DNA of 64,000 bases from Prostheceraeus crozeri (lineage: Eukaryota > Platyhelminthes > Polycladida > Euryleptidae): contig CAJQUW010003043.1 of the NCBI GenBank assembly GCA_907163375.1, positions 1 to 64,000 on the forward strand. Direction: 5' to 3'. The notes below the pieces were generated by a model. That model made no database searches. It had not been told where the DNA came from and saw only the letters and a list, made by a program, of their open reading frames with translations. A program made the position numbers and the translations under genes. Within the stretch, counting starts at the first letter, position 1, and each line of letters begins with the position of its first letter. Below, one piece after another: positions 9,936 through 21,098 of this stretch.

Positions 9936-10232
9936 ATGAATATCATCGAAGCACTGAGAGAAGCTGGACCGACAGTCAGGAATATCGGAGTGTGTCAAAC
10001 TATGCAAACTAGTGATGGCTGCTCCAACGTCGGTTGCAACTGCCGAGAGGTCATTTTCGCACCTATAAAAAACTATCTCAGGTCGACTATGGGACAAGCT
10101 CGCCTAACACATTTAATGATTATTCATTTGTTCCGTGCACAGTCGCGGAATCTGAATAAGGAGGAAATACTCAAGGAGTTTGTGAGCAGATGCCTAAAGA
10201 GGAAATCTGTATTTGGCAATTGTCTAAAATAA
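9936..10232 (+). pseudogene. hAT (ZMYM1-like) transposase C-terminal fragment
   Basis: The block KNYLRSTMGQARLTHLMIIHLFR matches the dimerisation helix of hAT transposases of the ZMYM1-like type, where Y-LRSTM-Q-RL is the signature. It is preceded by VCQTMQTSDGCSNVGCNCRE. The N-terminal BED finger and catalytic domain are absent, so only the 3' end of the gene survives. The frame is open for 98 codons and stops at 10230. Confidence 0.65.
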
Positions 10233-10273
10233 AGACAAACATCAAGTCATTATGAAGATCATTTTAATTGAAT

Positions 10274-11642
10274 CAATGGGTGAGCAGAAAGTCTCTCCCT
10301 GATTTCGAAAACCTGTAGTTTCAAAGCAAATATATTTTTAAGTCTAATTCTTCGTCTCATAATTAAGAATGTACCAAAGTTTTATATCAAAACAAGCATT
10401 TTGATCTACTACAATCTATTCAATCGCTCAAGGGTGAGAGATGCTTTCGTACAAAATTGAGCAAATGAAATACGAAAATATAAATGATGAGCTAAAAACT
10501 TGCAAACACTGTCTAAGTTTATGCTGAAGTGAATGTCCTTTTGGATTCTATTTCTTGGGAGCAACCAGGTGTTGTAAGGTTTTGATGATTCTAATGTGTC
10601 AATGCGATAGAGAACATAGCTGACCGGCTTAGAAGCGACCAGATTGAAATGCATGTGCCTAGACTAACGACACCAATGCCGTCCAGATATCTATGCTTTT
10701 AACTGCTTCTGTGCTACGTGCGTATTTGTAAAACCATCGTGATCAAATATCTATTGTCAAAATAAATCGAATAGTTGGATTCATATTGTCTGCTTTTGAT
10801 TAATACGATTCACTCAGATGTGTGTTAGTGCTGAAAAATATGATATGACATCAAGAGAACAGAAGTTTATTTTCATTTCACTTCGCGATGCTATCAACCG
10901 AAGAACGCATCTCCATTGTCCTGCTAATGGCAGAATTGAAATCTGTGACATCTGTCCAGAGGAAGTGGCATTCTCTGCATGATAGCAAGCCACCAGCAGA
11001 AAAGACCATTCGAGAGTGCTTCAAAAAAATTTAAAGAGACTGGATCTGTTCACGACCGTGACAGAAGCGGTCGACCATCTCTAAATGATAGTGATGATAT
11101 GATCGAGCAGCTGTTCAGTGATCATCCATCAACGTCACTTCGCTCAGCATCTAATCAATTGAGCATGCATTACTGAACTATCCGAGATCACTTGAAGAGG
11201 GATATAGGAATGAAGCCCTTTCACAGTACAACGGTTCAAACCCTGTACCCATCTGACAAACCTGCCAGACTTGAAATGTGCACCGAGTTTCCTACCAGAA
11301 CTTTTATTTTTGGAGTCACGTTAAATCTTTGGTTCAAAAACAAACGCCTACCAGCATCACGGGTCTCAAGTGTGCGATTCGAGATGCTTTTAATCAACTT
11401 TTGCCATCGCATCTTGGCTTTGCTTTTCAGTCGATCGAGAAAAGACTTAATTTTTGTGTCAGTTGATAGAGGTCATTTTGAGCAATTGCTGTGACTAAAT
11501 GGATTGTAGTGGATCAAAATGCTTGTTTTGGCATAAAACTTTGGTGCATTCTTAATTATGAGACGAAAAATTAGACTTAAAAATATATTTGCCTTGAAAC
11601 TACAGGCTTTTGAAATCAGGGAGAGACTTTCCGCTCACCCTG
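10274..11642 (+). mobile_element. mariner-like element with ~135-bp inverted repeats
   Basis: About 135 bp at the left (GGGTGAGCAGAAAGTCTC, from 10278) is repeated in inverse at the right (...GAGACTTTCCGCTCACCCTG, ending 11642). The right tip reads CAGGGTGAGCGG on the reverse strand and is followed by TA (11643-11644), as expected for Tc1/mariner. The left tip is slightly altered. The interior holds a broken transposase. Confidence 0.75.
10888..11494 (+). pseudogene. mariner-type transposase, frameshifted and internally deleted
   Basis: The frame starts at the ATG at 10888 (MLSTEERISIVLLM) and gives the N-terminal HTH. After TIRECFKK an indel in an A tract (about 11022-11031) moves the continuation (KFKETGSVHDRDRSGRPS) to another frame, where a stop occurs at 11174-11176. 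It resumes as KRDIGMKPFHSTTVQTL. The central catalytic D-D region is missing: after a short tail of that block (ARLEMCTEF) the sequence jumps to a typical C-terminus (FQSIEKRLNFCVS and DRGHFEQLL). It is not functional. Confidence 0.7.
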
Positions 11643-12224
11643 TACAATGTTCTTTCAATTCAAATTTCAACAATAGTACGTTTGCATTAGCCTATAGTAG
11701 CCTAAACAGCTGTAAGCAACTGTGTGTGTATGATATACGGGTAAAATACATGGAAACTGCGATAGTAGAGTTTGAATTTACCGGGAAAAGCGTGCCTTAA
11801 CCATGATATAAATACCCATAAACAGTTTAAACTGAAAAATATTTGCTGATATATGATGCTTAACAAGATGTTCTTAAGAAGTTTGAAAGGATTATTTGTA
11901 AACAGCCCTTTGAGGTACCGTATACACATGAGCATACACGTCCAAATAAATAATTGAACAAACAACAAAACACGTTCAAGTGAAATTCTCATTAACAACC
12001 GCTGCCCCCCCCCCCAACAGAAAAAGCGCTCCGCCGCCCTTGCTATAAACGCTCGCCCGCGCGTATTCTTAAACATCTCCCATGTTTTAACAGCATCAGA
12101 TCAAGTGATTTCTGACTCTTAGTGCAGCGCATATACGCAGGTAGAAGAATAGAATGTCCTTAACCACGGATGTTTGGGGTGTTCCGTAATTACGCCTGAA
12201 TCACGCGTGGCATGTCACCTAGTG

Positions 12225-15024
12225 TCGATTTATGTTTATGTGAGATAAAAATGGGCAGTGTTTATAGTATGTAAGCGTATTTTGAAGCTGAATAGGCCTA
12301 TTTTTAAATAGGATACATACATGAACTGCTACAACTGATATACGTTCAAAAACAGAATTATCCTATTTTAGAAATACGAGCGCATTAGAGAAAAGAATAT
12401 CAGAATTAGGCCTAAATGTCGTAAAGGTTTCTCGTTCTTTCTGGACGTAGATCCCTTCGTTTGATTGACTTGAAACGGCATCTGGCTGTTATTAATCGAT
12501 CGAAATCCATGAACTCGAAACAAACTTGGATCTTGAGCATTGCACCCTATTGTCGTTTGAGACATCTATGATTTCAAAATATGTTGGTGACGATTTTATT
12601 GACACATGCAGGAGTGTATCAAAAACTTAAGCGACAAAAATCAAAATTTTGCACGTTGTCGCACCTATCTCGATGGGCCTTGTCGCATTTACCCCGGACC
12701 TGCTTTTCACTACCAAAATCGATCGGGCTACGTAAATAATGAAGAGGTATTCGATCGAATCCGCTATTTCGTGTGGATGAACTTGACATCTTACTGTGAT
12801 GTAAAAGGTCGCCCATATTTAATTCCAGCTTACTTCTCTTGACAGCAAACAAAATTTGTTGCAGAGTAAAGCAAATAAGGCCCAATTTTCAAAAACTGCC
12901 AAATCGTTCACCAAGTGCCAGGGTGGTATGCAATACTTTTGCGAAATAAAATGCCTTAGAGATTGGCTATCGATGCAGGCACATATGGATGCAAACTGAA
13001 AGGTTTCTTGGCTATGAGCTATTGGTTTTGGCTACAACCTAGTCGCATTTACCTAATGTTGCATTTCCCCAAGCCAGCCTATCGTAATTATAATCCTGCA
13101 ATATTTTTATACACTGCATGTTCAATATTTTCATCTACAATCAACGATCAAGGTCACTTAACTATCACATGTTGATTTAAAAATTTGGCGGATGACTGAA
13201 GGTCGAAATTCCATCTTTTGCAGCGAATTGCGTGTATTTGTATTTCTTAATCTATTCGCGGCTGTTTATGTTTAAATGGCACATAGAATTACAAACTTTC
13301 ACATAGGAAAATGAAGTAATTTGTAAGTTTGCTAGGTTTACGCTCATTTATACAGCATAATTTAATTAGTATTAGCACATGAGAAGATCCAATTGTTCAA
13401 ATATTTGACGATGAACAAATCAACAAAAATGAGATTAGCAATGAATATATCCCGTAAGTTTTATATGTCAACATTTTATGGCTACTGAACTGAGAGCCTA
13501 ACTAGCCTGTCTGACTGTGATACAATTTTTGATGCATCCGGTGATTAACATCATCAGTTAAGGTTCAGAAAATCAAGTTCCTATTTCTATCAGTTGGGTT
13601 GAACCTACATACAAGGTTTATAACCTACATTGCGGTTATTGCAATATAACGCATATTTCATTTGAAGGAGCTATACTTCGGGTTGTACGACATAACTTGA
13701 AAATCAGTAGGTTGCCTTCTACACTGCTCGTTAAGACATCTGGTGATCACATTCTTTCATTTGAAATTATTCACATTATCAACTTAGTGAGCATGTAGTG
13801 TATCTGAACATGCGTAACTGATTACAGAGAGTGTCTGTTCAACAACTACGATTATGACTCCCCTGCTCTCATGTTTGACCGATAAGTCTTCAACATTTTT
13901 TGAGTGTGAACACGAAATTGAAATATTTTGACCACTACTTTATTCCGCTTGTCATGAGCATTCATGAAATTTGTTGTAATTGATCTTATCCCGACCATTT
14001 CCTTTTGTATTTTAAAAACTTTATCGCTTGGTCACATTTTTGGTCATTTAAGGTTCATCGTATAGGCTATACGCAAGCCTGTACAATTCTTACTTTTATA
14101 CCAGTGACGTGAGATTTCCATGACACTTGAGATTCACTGTGTTTCAGCTATGCACATGATCACGGCCTGCTGTTCAGACCTTTGTGTGCTGAGTGATGGT
14201 CTCGATTTTAACGTAATGCTGTGTTAATGAAATATACGACATTATGTCTGCAATCGGTCTTCTTAACAATACCTTTGATTGTTTTCCGGATTTTACTAAT
14301 ACCTAACCGGTACCTTAAATTCACATATGCAGACAAACCTTTTCCCTTTGTATTCTACGGTTTCCATTGTTTCGTCCTATCAGCTAGACTATGGTCAAGT
14401 ATATGCAGTTGTTACATTTATTATACCTTTGATTGTTTTCCAGATATTAGTGATGAATTACAAGCAACACTTATTATCAAGATTGTTGTTTTTCGCGGTG
14501 ATTTTTAAGTGCATTTGTAATTGCTTTGACTACAATTGGTTGACACAACTTAGTACAGGCATCTTCAGCGATGTTCCTCTTTTCTATACCTTGTAGTTGT
14601 TTTTCTATATGCGTTTCGGACTGTCCGATCATTATCGTATCTAAGATATTCGGTCTTCATTGCATAAATGTTGCAAGTCATTTTTATCCTATCTGACCTT
14701 TCTATGCTGTGCTTCCCACTGTAATAGAGTATGTAAAAATTGAGAACTCGATATTCATCTGTCGTCCTTCTCCCATGTCAGCATTTGAATTTGGTGCAGC
14801 TATTGATTTTTGGAGTACCGCCTACATCAAGCTTTCCACCCGTGACCTTCATGACGTACTCGGGCTGTTTCCAGAGTTTTGTGCACCATTCTCAGCAGAG
14901 TTCATATTTTGATGGACAATAACATTTCTTGAAACAAAATATTGTTTCAACTCGTTTCACTGGTGGAAGATAGCGATTCAACCGACAATTGAATTTTGAA
15001 ACAAAACCATCGCATCGCTGATGT
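12225..15024. other. Interior of the large inverted-repeat element; no recognisable gene
   Basis: AT-rich, with only short open frames. A phrase CCTTTGATTGTTTTCC recurs at about 14270 and 14427 in a short local duplication. I could not connect any frame to a transposase or host protein family. Confidence 0.5.
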
Positions 15025-15871
15025 AGTTACTGTACAATAACCGGTATTTACCGATCGTAGGAGTGCTGGAGTGTCGGAGAAGTGTGTGTTCAAACTCAGA
15101 CTGGATTAGTAGAACACTCTTCCACCGGTCAGAGCACTGTACAAACTCATTTTCCATGTAGAACCAATTGATTTGTTCATGAATGGGCAGTATTCTTGTA
15201 GTTACTGTACAATAACCGGTATTTACCGGTCGTAGGAGTGCTGGAGTGTCGGAGAAGTGTGTGTTCAAACTCAGACTGGATTAGTAGAACACTCTTCCAC
15301 CGGTCAGAGCACTGTACAAACTCATTTTCCATGTAGCACCAATTGATTTGTTCATGAATGGGCAGTATTCTTGTAGTTACTGTACAATAACCGGTATTTA
15401 CCGATCGTAGGAGTGCTGGAGTGTCGGAGAAGTATGTGTTCAAACTCAGACTGGATTAGTAGAACACTCTTCCACCGGTTAGAGCACTGTACAAACTCAT
15501 TTTCCATGTAGCACCAAGAACTTTTCTGGAAAATCTTATCATTTTTTGAAAAAATCGGTTTTTGGCGGTTTTTTCCGGTTGTTCGTGTAAGGAAAGTGCT
15601 GGAAGTTGCTGTACAAACTCAGGTTTTTGCTCTTGTATCTAAATTTTTCCATCGGAATGCTGTGCAAACTCGCTAACCAGGTAGCACCAATACTTGCACC
15701 AATTTTTCGAATTTAAATTTGAATTTTGATGGTGAAGGAGTTCGAATTTTGGAAAAATTTTTGGCTGTACAAACTCTGCGTCATCAGTAGTACCTAAATA
15801 TGTGGTTTCTTATTCTGTACAGACTCTATTCAAAAAGCTGTTGTTGAAGTTGGTGCTAACTTCAACGACAT
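15025..15871 (-). repeat. Right terminal inverted repeat with three 175-bp tandem units
   Basis: The inverted counterpart of 8154-8848, with one more tandem unit. AGAGCACTGTACAAACTC occurs at 15131, 15306 and 15481, exactly 175 bp apart. Units differ by single bases, so the array expanded recently or is being homogenised. Confidence 0.85.
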
Positions 15872-16353
15872 GTCAAGCTATCACTAATGAAGAGCAACTT
15901 AAGTGTGCATTACTTTTACTGTTGATTTTATAGCTTTTATTTTTATTGGATTTTATCTCTGCTTTTTTGTGTCAATATTAGAATAACCATTCAGCTCAAG
16001 ATTATTCACGCATTTATTTTCAGATTGCGTTTTAAGATGTTCCGGTAAATTAGGACTACATCTTTTTCGTACTTCATCAATACTTTGTTTAACAAAATTA
16101 TCTTTTATATGTTTAGGTAACCAGCTGTCTTTTTTCAAAGGGTTACCCGAAGCTAACGGCCTTGTATATTTTTGGTACATAATGTTTTTATGTTCTATCA
16201 ATATAGTTAAGTCCAGAAAGTTGATTTTTTTTCTTTTGGGATCTCCAACGTGGATTGAATATTTTCTTCGACGGAGTTAAATGTATCCAAACATTCTTTG
16301 TAAGTATTTTCATATGCCTGCGTTAAAGCTGTGCCTTCCTGGCTAATTCACGC

Positions 16354-16496
16354 TCTCAACAGATGGTCCGGTGACCTTGTGGTTAGAGGGTATACTTGCA
16401 CGTCATCTAGCTCCAACGTCGCTGGTTCAAACCTACCCACGACTGATGAGGCCCAACACGCCGAAACATGTCTCGTGTTGGTTACATCTGTTGAGA
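16354..16496 (+). ncRNA. tRNA-like plus hammerhead ribozyme unit bounded by 12-bp inverted ends
   Basis: Perfect inverted ends TCTCAACAGATG (16354-16365) and CATCTGTTGAGA (16485-16496) bound the unit. Inside are an A-box-like TGGTTAGAGGG (about 16380-16390), a B-box-like GGTTCAAACCT (16424-16434) and, directly after, a complete hammerhead core. The layout resembles tRNA-promoter SINEs and retrozymes that carry hammerheads, as known for Schistosoma SINEs and Penelope-like elements. It lies opposite to the RT fragment around it. Confidence 0.6.
16430..16483 (+). ncRNA. Type I hammerhead ribozyme
   Basis: The core CTGATGA (16443-16449) is followed by stem II GGC/GCC with a 7-nt loop (16450-16462), then GAAA (16463-16466). 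Next comes a minimal stem III ending in the GTC cleavage triplet (16470-16472). Stem I pairs CACGA (16438-16442) with TCGTG (16473-16477) and, beyond an internal loop, AACC (16430-16433) with GGTT (16480-16483). All conserved core bases are present. The very short stem III suggests cleavage as a dimer, as reported for Penelope-type hammerheads. Confidence 0.8.
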
Positions 16497-16729
16497 TTTG
16501 ATAAATCTATCAATTGCCAGGTTACTTGTCTTAACATATTTTCATCATGTTCTATAGGTCCAATGATGCAATCATCTATGTATCTTTTATACATGATATT
16601 CGTAAACTTATGTTTAGTTTTCAACTTACTTATTGCTTTTTGTTCCATGTTATTCGCAAAGATAATCGAAAGGGGATCAGATAATAAATCAAGTAGTTGA
16701 TGAAGCCAGACAGTGGGCGGATAGTGCAA

Positions 16730-17474
16730 ATAATGACAATTCTAATCAAGACACTGCATATCTTTCAACTGTACCAAATGCTACGCATGCGTACACTAAC
16801 AACAAAGATTTTTTTCCAAAATATAATGAATAATAAATCTCCTATTATCTCCTATAAATCTCCTAAATATTTCTAATTTTAAAAACCAACAGCTTAAAAA
16901 AATAGCGAACAGCAAAGCCAAAAATAGCGAACAGCGCTAGTCTCTACACAGTTGTACTTGCATGTACCTATTGATTTGAAAGTGCTGCACTCTTAATCAG
17001 GGTTCCACAAACTCGGCTTTCCAGCCGGCATGCGGCTGGCAGGGGCGATCCAAATGCATCGGCTTTGTGGCTGGAGCGAAATATATTTGCTTTCATGTGT
17101 ACGCAAAATATGCCCAGAAATTATTCTTACATATTTGTAGACATTGAAAGAAATAATCCCCAAAATTTACTTGCTCCATCAAGGCACGTGCTCGATGTGC
17201 ATACTTTTGCAACAGTGAGGTGCATGCCCCCTGGAACGCGCCGCAACACTTTTGAAAGATTTTGGGTCTTATTAACTGATATCCTGGAATATTCTAAAAA
17301 TAGTCTCGGAAAGTCCTAAAACAAGACTAGCGGGAGCAATGTTGATTTCTAAATGGCGTCACATATAAAGCTGAAAGATTAGCCTATGCATTGAAATAAA
17401 ACTTATGACAAAAAGCATCAGACACGAACGGAAAATTTGATGATTCTTGTTTTGACTCTGGATGAATTGTAGGT
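16730..17474. other. No recognisable gene
   Basis: AT-rich sequence with a short direct repeat of AAAAATAGCGAACAGC near 16900-16930. There is no coding similarity. A likely splice acceptor (CATTTTCAG at about 17491) belongs to the following gene fragment. Confidence 0.4.
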
Positions 17475-17945
17475 ATGTCATGCATTTTCAGGACAATTTC
17501 AAATACCATTGTGGACGAAGACGCAGGCATTAGCGAAGTACTCGAAAGTCCGCATCCAAGCGAAAATCGGATCGAGAATGAAAAGGAGCCATTGGGAGAC
17601 CAATCACAAGTCAATGACAAAATGGAGGACACACCGGATAAAAATTCGGACAAAGAGAATAATGACTTGAAGCTTAAGTCAAGAAAACAGAGATATTCAA
17701 GTCGAAATAGTGCTGACAAGATAATAGAACTTTTTAAGAAAAATTCAATGGAAAGAAAGGAGTTTTTATTGAGAGCATTTGAAAAGGATGAAGAAAATCA
17801 TCCAGTTGATGTCTTTTTTAAAAGCATGTCATTGTCAGTAAAAAAGATGGCGGAAGAGCGTCAAATTCTTGCTAAAATGAAGATATCCGAAATTGTAGGA
17901 AAGCTAGAGCTTGAAGAACTTTCAAGCCAAAAAGCGCTCTCTTGA
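17475..17945 (+). pseudogene. MADF/BESS-type DNA-binding protein fragment (PIF/Harbinger accessory gene)
   Basis: The open frame ends in HPVDVFFKSMSLSVKKM followed by an ILAKMKISEIVGKLEL helix, a good match to the BESS interaction motif. The N-terminal MADF/Myb-like DNA-binding part is not in this exon. The coding part probably starts just after an acceptor at about 17491, so the first residues shown by the open frame are intronic. PIF/Harbinger elements carry such a second gene beside the transposase, and a Harbinger-like fragment lies 190 bp further on the opposite strand. A host BESS gene remains possible. Confidence 0.55.
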
Positions 17946-18134
17946 AACCCAGTGAAAATGAAACATCATCTGTCAACAGTGAATTCAATTTTCTACAAAA
18001 CACGTATGGTTCTGGATTTTCTTAGACTGGCCTTTTGAAAGTGTACTATGCTATCCGAGTGAAATATAGTAGTTGACTGACATTTTCTAAGTGCCTGTCT
18101 TGAGTGAAATGAATTAATGCAAAGCCCGACTGAC

Positions 18135-18623
18135 TTATTCTAAGTGTCCCATGTTTTCTGAGTGATATATTGTGATGTAACTCCTGACTGACTTTTTTTG
18201 TAGACTACTACTGTACATATGTTTTCTGAGAGAAGTAAAGTAAATACTACTGCTACTTTGTACAACTAGTTGTAATACATGCAAAGTGAAAATAGTCGGC
18301 AACTTACTGAAGTGCCAGGCCCAATTTTTCGGCGGGACGTAGCCTATCGGGATTTTGACATGGCCACAAGATTGACCGGCAATGTCGTCTTCAATCATCG
18401 AAAGGATCAGATTGAATTGCTCAATATTCAGTCTAAAACATTTTCTAAATATAGTGTCGTCTTTCATCAAGTGTCTTTCAACCAAAATTCTTTGAAATCC
18501 TTCATCTTCCCTTTTAGTATATAGTTCATTGATTTCACATCTTGTAATTTTCGATAAAACAGTCATTGCTTCTTCTTCTTCTTCCTCTAAAAGAGCTATC
18601 ACCAACACATTCTTCGCCATCAT
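18135..18623 (-). pseudogene. PIF/Harbinger transposase N-terminal fragment
   Basis: The minus-strand frame reads an acidic run (EEEEEEAM), RCEINELYTKREDEG, a RHLMKDDTIFRKCFRLNIEQFNLILSMIEDDI block, and then loses similarity. FR-(N/S)-x-E-x-F-x-x-I-L-x-x-I is the conserved N-terminal block of Harbinger transposases. The DDE catalytic domain is missing. It is convergent with the BESS-type fragment, consistent with the remains of one element. Confidence 0.6.
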
Positions 18624-18774
18624 TCACTCAAACACATACAGTGGCAAAACGAAGTGGAAACTGCTGATGGTGTGACTCATTACAGTCGCGTATTCGAAAT
18701 CGATCACGCGACTCCAGCCGAACGGCTCCAGTCGCGCAGTTGGAGTCGCGTCATTCGAATTCGACCTAAAGACT

Positions 18775-19849
18775 GCTCGTCCAATTTTGGCCGATGTTTT
18801 TGCTTCAATTCTAGACAAGATCATCGATACATCAATGAATATAAGTGCCTGGGAGAAGCTGTTCACTTTTACATATAAATGCATATGTTCCCCGAAAAGA
18901 GGTGGCAAGAAACACAAGAAGTCTTTGACATCGTATGTAAAAGTACTGATTTATAATTTCAAGGAAGGTTCAGATGAACCTTGTTCAAATCAGTACAAGT
19001 CAATGAAGAATCGAAAGCAAGCTAAGTCTTCAAAAAGTCTTTCAGAATTTTCTCGTCTATCGGTCTTGGTGTATGAGAAGCCGTCTGATGGTGACCTTGG
19101 CTTAGAGGTGCAATTATAATTGCTTCCACAACCGATACCATGGCCCCTGACAACGATGTGACTTACACCGGTCTTCAAGAGAAACACCCAACAAGACCAG
19201 TTGACTATTGCAAACCACAGGAGCCCTCCCTAAGTAACATTCATCGTTCAATCTCCGTCGAAGAAGTAAAAACAGCAATACAATCTTTTCCAAACGGATC
19301 CGCAAGTGGGCCTGATGGTATAAGACCTCAATTGTTGAAAGAACTAACATTTCCAACAGTTGGTGAGAGTGGTCATCGCCTACTGAAAAGTCTTTGCGAT
19401 TTTGCGATAAAGATTTTGATATAGATGGGAAGACACCCTCTTCTGTAGCACCAGCATTTTTTGGTGCCAATTTGTTTGCTTTTTCCAAGAAGCTAGGTGG
19501 CATCCGCCCGATTGCTGTTGGCAACACGTTGCGCCGCCTTTGCGCTGAATTAGTCGCGCGATTGGTGTTCTCAAACAGAAAATCATATGGCAACATTCAA
19601 CTTGGTGTTGGGACTGAAAGGTGTGAAGCTGGTGCCCACGCGATTCTTAATTTCTTGAGGGATCGTGACGATAATGACGTTCTATTCAAAATTGATTTCA
19701 AGAATGCATTCAATTCTATTCGCAGGGACAGAATGTTAAACATTATACACACTAGATATTCCGACATCTACAATTACACTTGGTCGGCGTATAATCAAGC
19801 AAGTTGCCTTGCTTACAATGCTCGGATTATCTTATCCCAGGAAGGCGCT
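18775..19849 (+). pseudogene. Non-LTR retrotransposon RT, 5' part, interrupted by the Polinton
   Basis: In order: ADVFASILDKIIDT (about 18787), GSASGPDGIRPQLLKEL (about 19300), LGGIRPIAVGNTLRRL (about 19493) and IDFKNAFNSIRRDRML, the RT palm with its first aspartate (about 19690). The pieces lie in three frames, so several indels preceded or followed the Polinton insertion. The reading ends exactly at the 6-bp target duplication, where Glu-Gly-Ala continues as Gln-Gln-Gly-Asp-Pro at 41371. The family has a C-terminal endonuclease-like domain (see 41365-42862). Confidence 0.8.
19844..19849. repeat. Target-site duplication, left copy (GGCGCT)
   Basis: Identical to 41365-41370. Removing the Polinton and one copy restores continuous RT coding across the site. 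Confidence 0.95.
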
Positions 19850-20215
19850 AGTAGTAAGTAAAACTCCACTTCTGGATAGCGCAAGATGGCTGCCGTCGCT
19901 GATGTCCCCCCCCTCTGGACCGGCAGAGTGTCGTGGTCGGCCGCCGTGGTGCTTCGGGTCTGACGTCCCCCCCCTCTGGCCGACCGTCGTATAGCGCGCG
20001 GTGATGTGGTGTCTAGGTTGGCGTGGTGTGCCGGCCAGGTTGGCGTGGTGTGCCGGCCAGGTTGGGAGGGTGGACTGTCGTAGCTCACCTGAAAAAATCC
20101 TTAGTGTCAGAGTGGCTTTGTATGGGTAAAATTTTGAAAATTTTCCAAAGTGTGGAATTTCGACCTGGGACCGTCACCAAAACATTTTTCATCAAATTTC
20201 ACTGACCCCCCCCCC
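19850..20215 (+). repeat. Polinton left terminal inverted repeat
   Basis: Inverse of 41020-41364 apart from point differences and one extra copy of GGTTGGCGTGGTGTGCCGGC. It contains two C tracts (19906-19914 and 19968-19976) that correspond to G tracts at the other end. Confidence 0.9.
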
Positions 20216-20870
20216 CCCGACAGCAATCTTCTAACTTTGGTTCTAGTGAACGGATTTTGTTCGTTCGAGTTGCATTCGAAAGAGGAGAAAAAACTGCTCG
20301 ACAACATTTTTTGTTGCGAGTCAATCGGACCAGCCGTTCAAAAGTTAGAGCGGTTACAAGATTTTAGGTCGGAGCTCGCTCACCTGAAAAAATCCTAAGT
20401 GTCAGAGTGGCTTTGTATGGGTAAAATTTTGAAAATTTTCCAAAGTGTGGAATTTCGACCTGGGACCTTCACCAAAACATTTTTCATCAAATTTCACTGA
20501 CCTCCCCCCTCTTGACAGCTCGCTTCGATCTTGGCTTCTAGTGGACGGATTTTGTCGTGCAATAGCTCGTTTGAAAGCTAAGAGTGAGACAAATTCAGTG
20601 AAAGAAACGGCTTGTTCATATCTGTCTTCGTTCAAAAGTTAGAGCGGTTACAAGATTTTAGGTCGGAGCTCGCTCACCTGAAAAAATCCTAAGTGTCAGA
20701 GTGGCTTTGTATGGGTAAAATTTTGAAAATTTTCCAAAGTGTGGAATTTCGACCTGGGACCGTCACCAAAACATTTTTCATCAAATTTCTCTGAAGGAGG
20801 GGGGGAGGGGGGGTCAGTGAAATTTGATGAAAAATGTTTTGGTAAAGGTCCCAGGTCGAAATTCGGAAGT
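20084..20870. repeat. Left subterminal ~295-bp tandem repeats ending in an inverted segment
   Basis: CTCACCTGAAAAAATCC occurs at 20084, 20379 and 20673 (spacing 295 and 294). After the third unit a G-rich spacer (20795-20814) is followed by the same repeat sequence inverted (20815-20890), making a palindrome around the G tract. The second unit contains the sequence found tandemly in copy A, and the first a related variant. Confidence 0.85.
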
Positions 20871-21098
20871 TTTAAATTTTTCAAAATTTTCACTACACTG
20901 GAGCTCTCACACTTAGGATTTTTTCACTTGTGGCATGTTACATGGACATGTGCTGACGGACCAACTTCCCGTGGTCATATCAGAATGGTTCAGGTGTCAT
21001 ATGATAGAGAATGATGAGACGAATCGTTTGCAACAAACCGCATGTCGCTACGATGAATACTTTCGGAGATAGAGCCATTTTAACTTTTCTTCCGAGCA

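Larger units (their letters stand above)
9467..12042 (+). mobile_element. hAT element with perfect 8-bp target duplication
   Basis: CTATAAAC at 9459-9466 and 12043-12050 is an exact 8-bp direct repeat, the size made by hAT transposases. The left tip starts CAGTGGCGGGGCAA and the right tip, reversed, starts CAAGGGCGGCGGAGC, matching the CAGNGGCGG-type hAT terminus. Subterminal C and G tracts form hairpins (9481-9540). A transposase C-terminus lies at 9936-10232 and a mariner-like element is nested at about 10274-11642. Confidence 0.8.
9185..12224. mobile_element. Small inverted-repeat (MITE-like) element split by a hAT insertion
   Basis: Left arm 9185-9244 (CACTAGGTGACATGCCACG ... CATCCGTGG) and right arm 12164-12224 are inverted copies at ~85% identity by eye. 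Without the inserted hAT element it would be about 0.46 kb. Flanks read TCGATA on the left and TCGATT on the right, so an imperfect target duplication is possible. Confidence 0.6.
8154..15871. mobile_element. 7.7-kb element with long repeat-filled terminal inverted repeats
   Basis: The left arm (8154-8848) and right arm (15025-15871) are inverted copies. Both begin ATGTCGTTGAAGTTAGCACC, and both contain several GAGTTTGTACAG motifs and 175-bp tandem units. Between the arms are a nested hAT/mariner complex (9185-12224) and about 2.8 kb without a recognisable gene. I see no transposase that belongs to the outer element, so it is probably non-autonomous or of an unrecognised class. A target duplication is unclear; AGCTA occurs near both ends. 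Confidence 0.7.
15953..16729 (-). pseudogene. Penelope-like reverse transcriptase fragment
   Basis: On the minus strand, 16729-16500 encodes PLSIIFANNMEQKAI and YKRYIDDCIIG, where YIDD is the RT catalytic motif. After an interruption the frame resumes as SVEENIQSTLEI, then INFLDLTI (about 16225), then NIMYQKYTRPLASGNPL. These are the palm and thumb of Penelope-like RTs. A short frameshift sits between INFLDL and the next block. A 143-bp tRNA-like/hammerhead unit in the opposite orientation (16354-16496) breaks the coding region. The GIY-YIG domain is not present. Confidence 0.65.
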
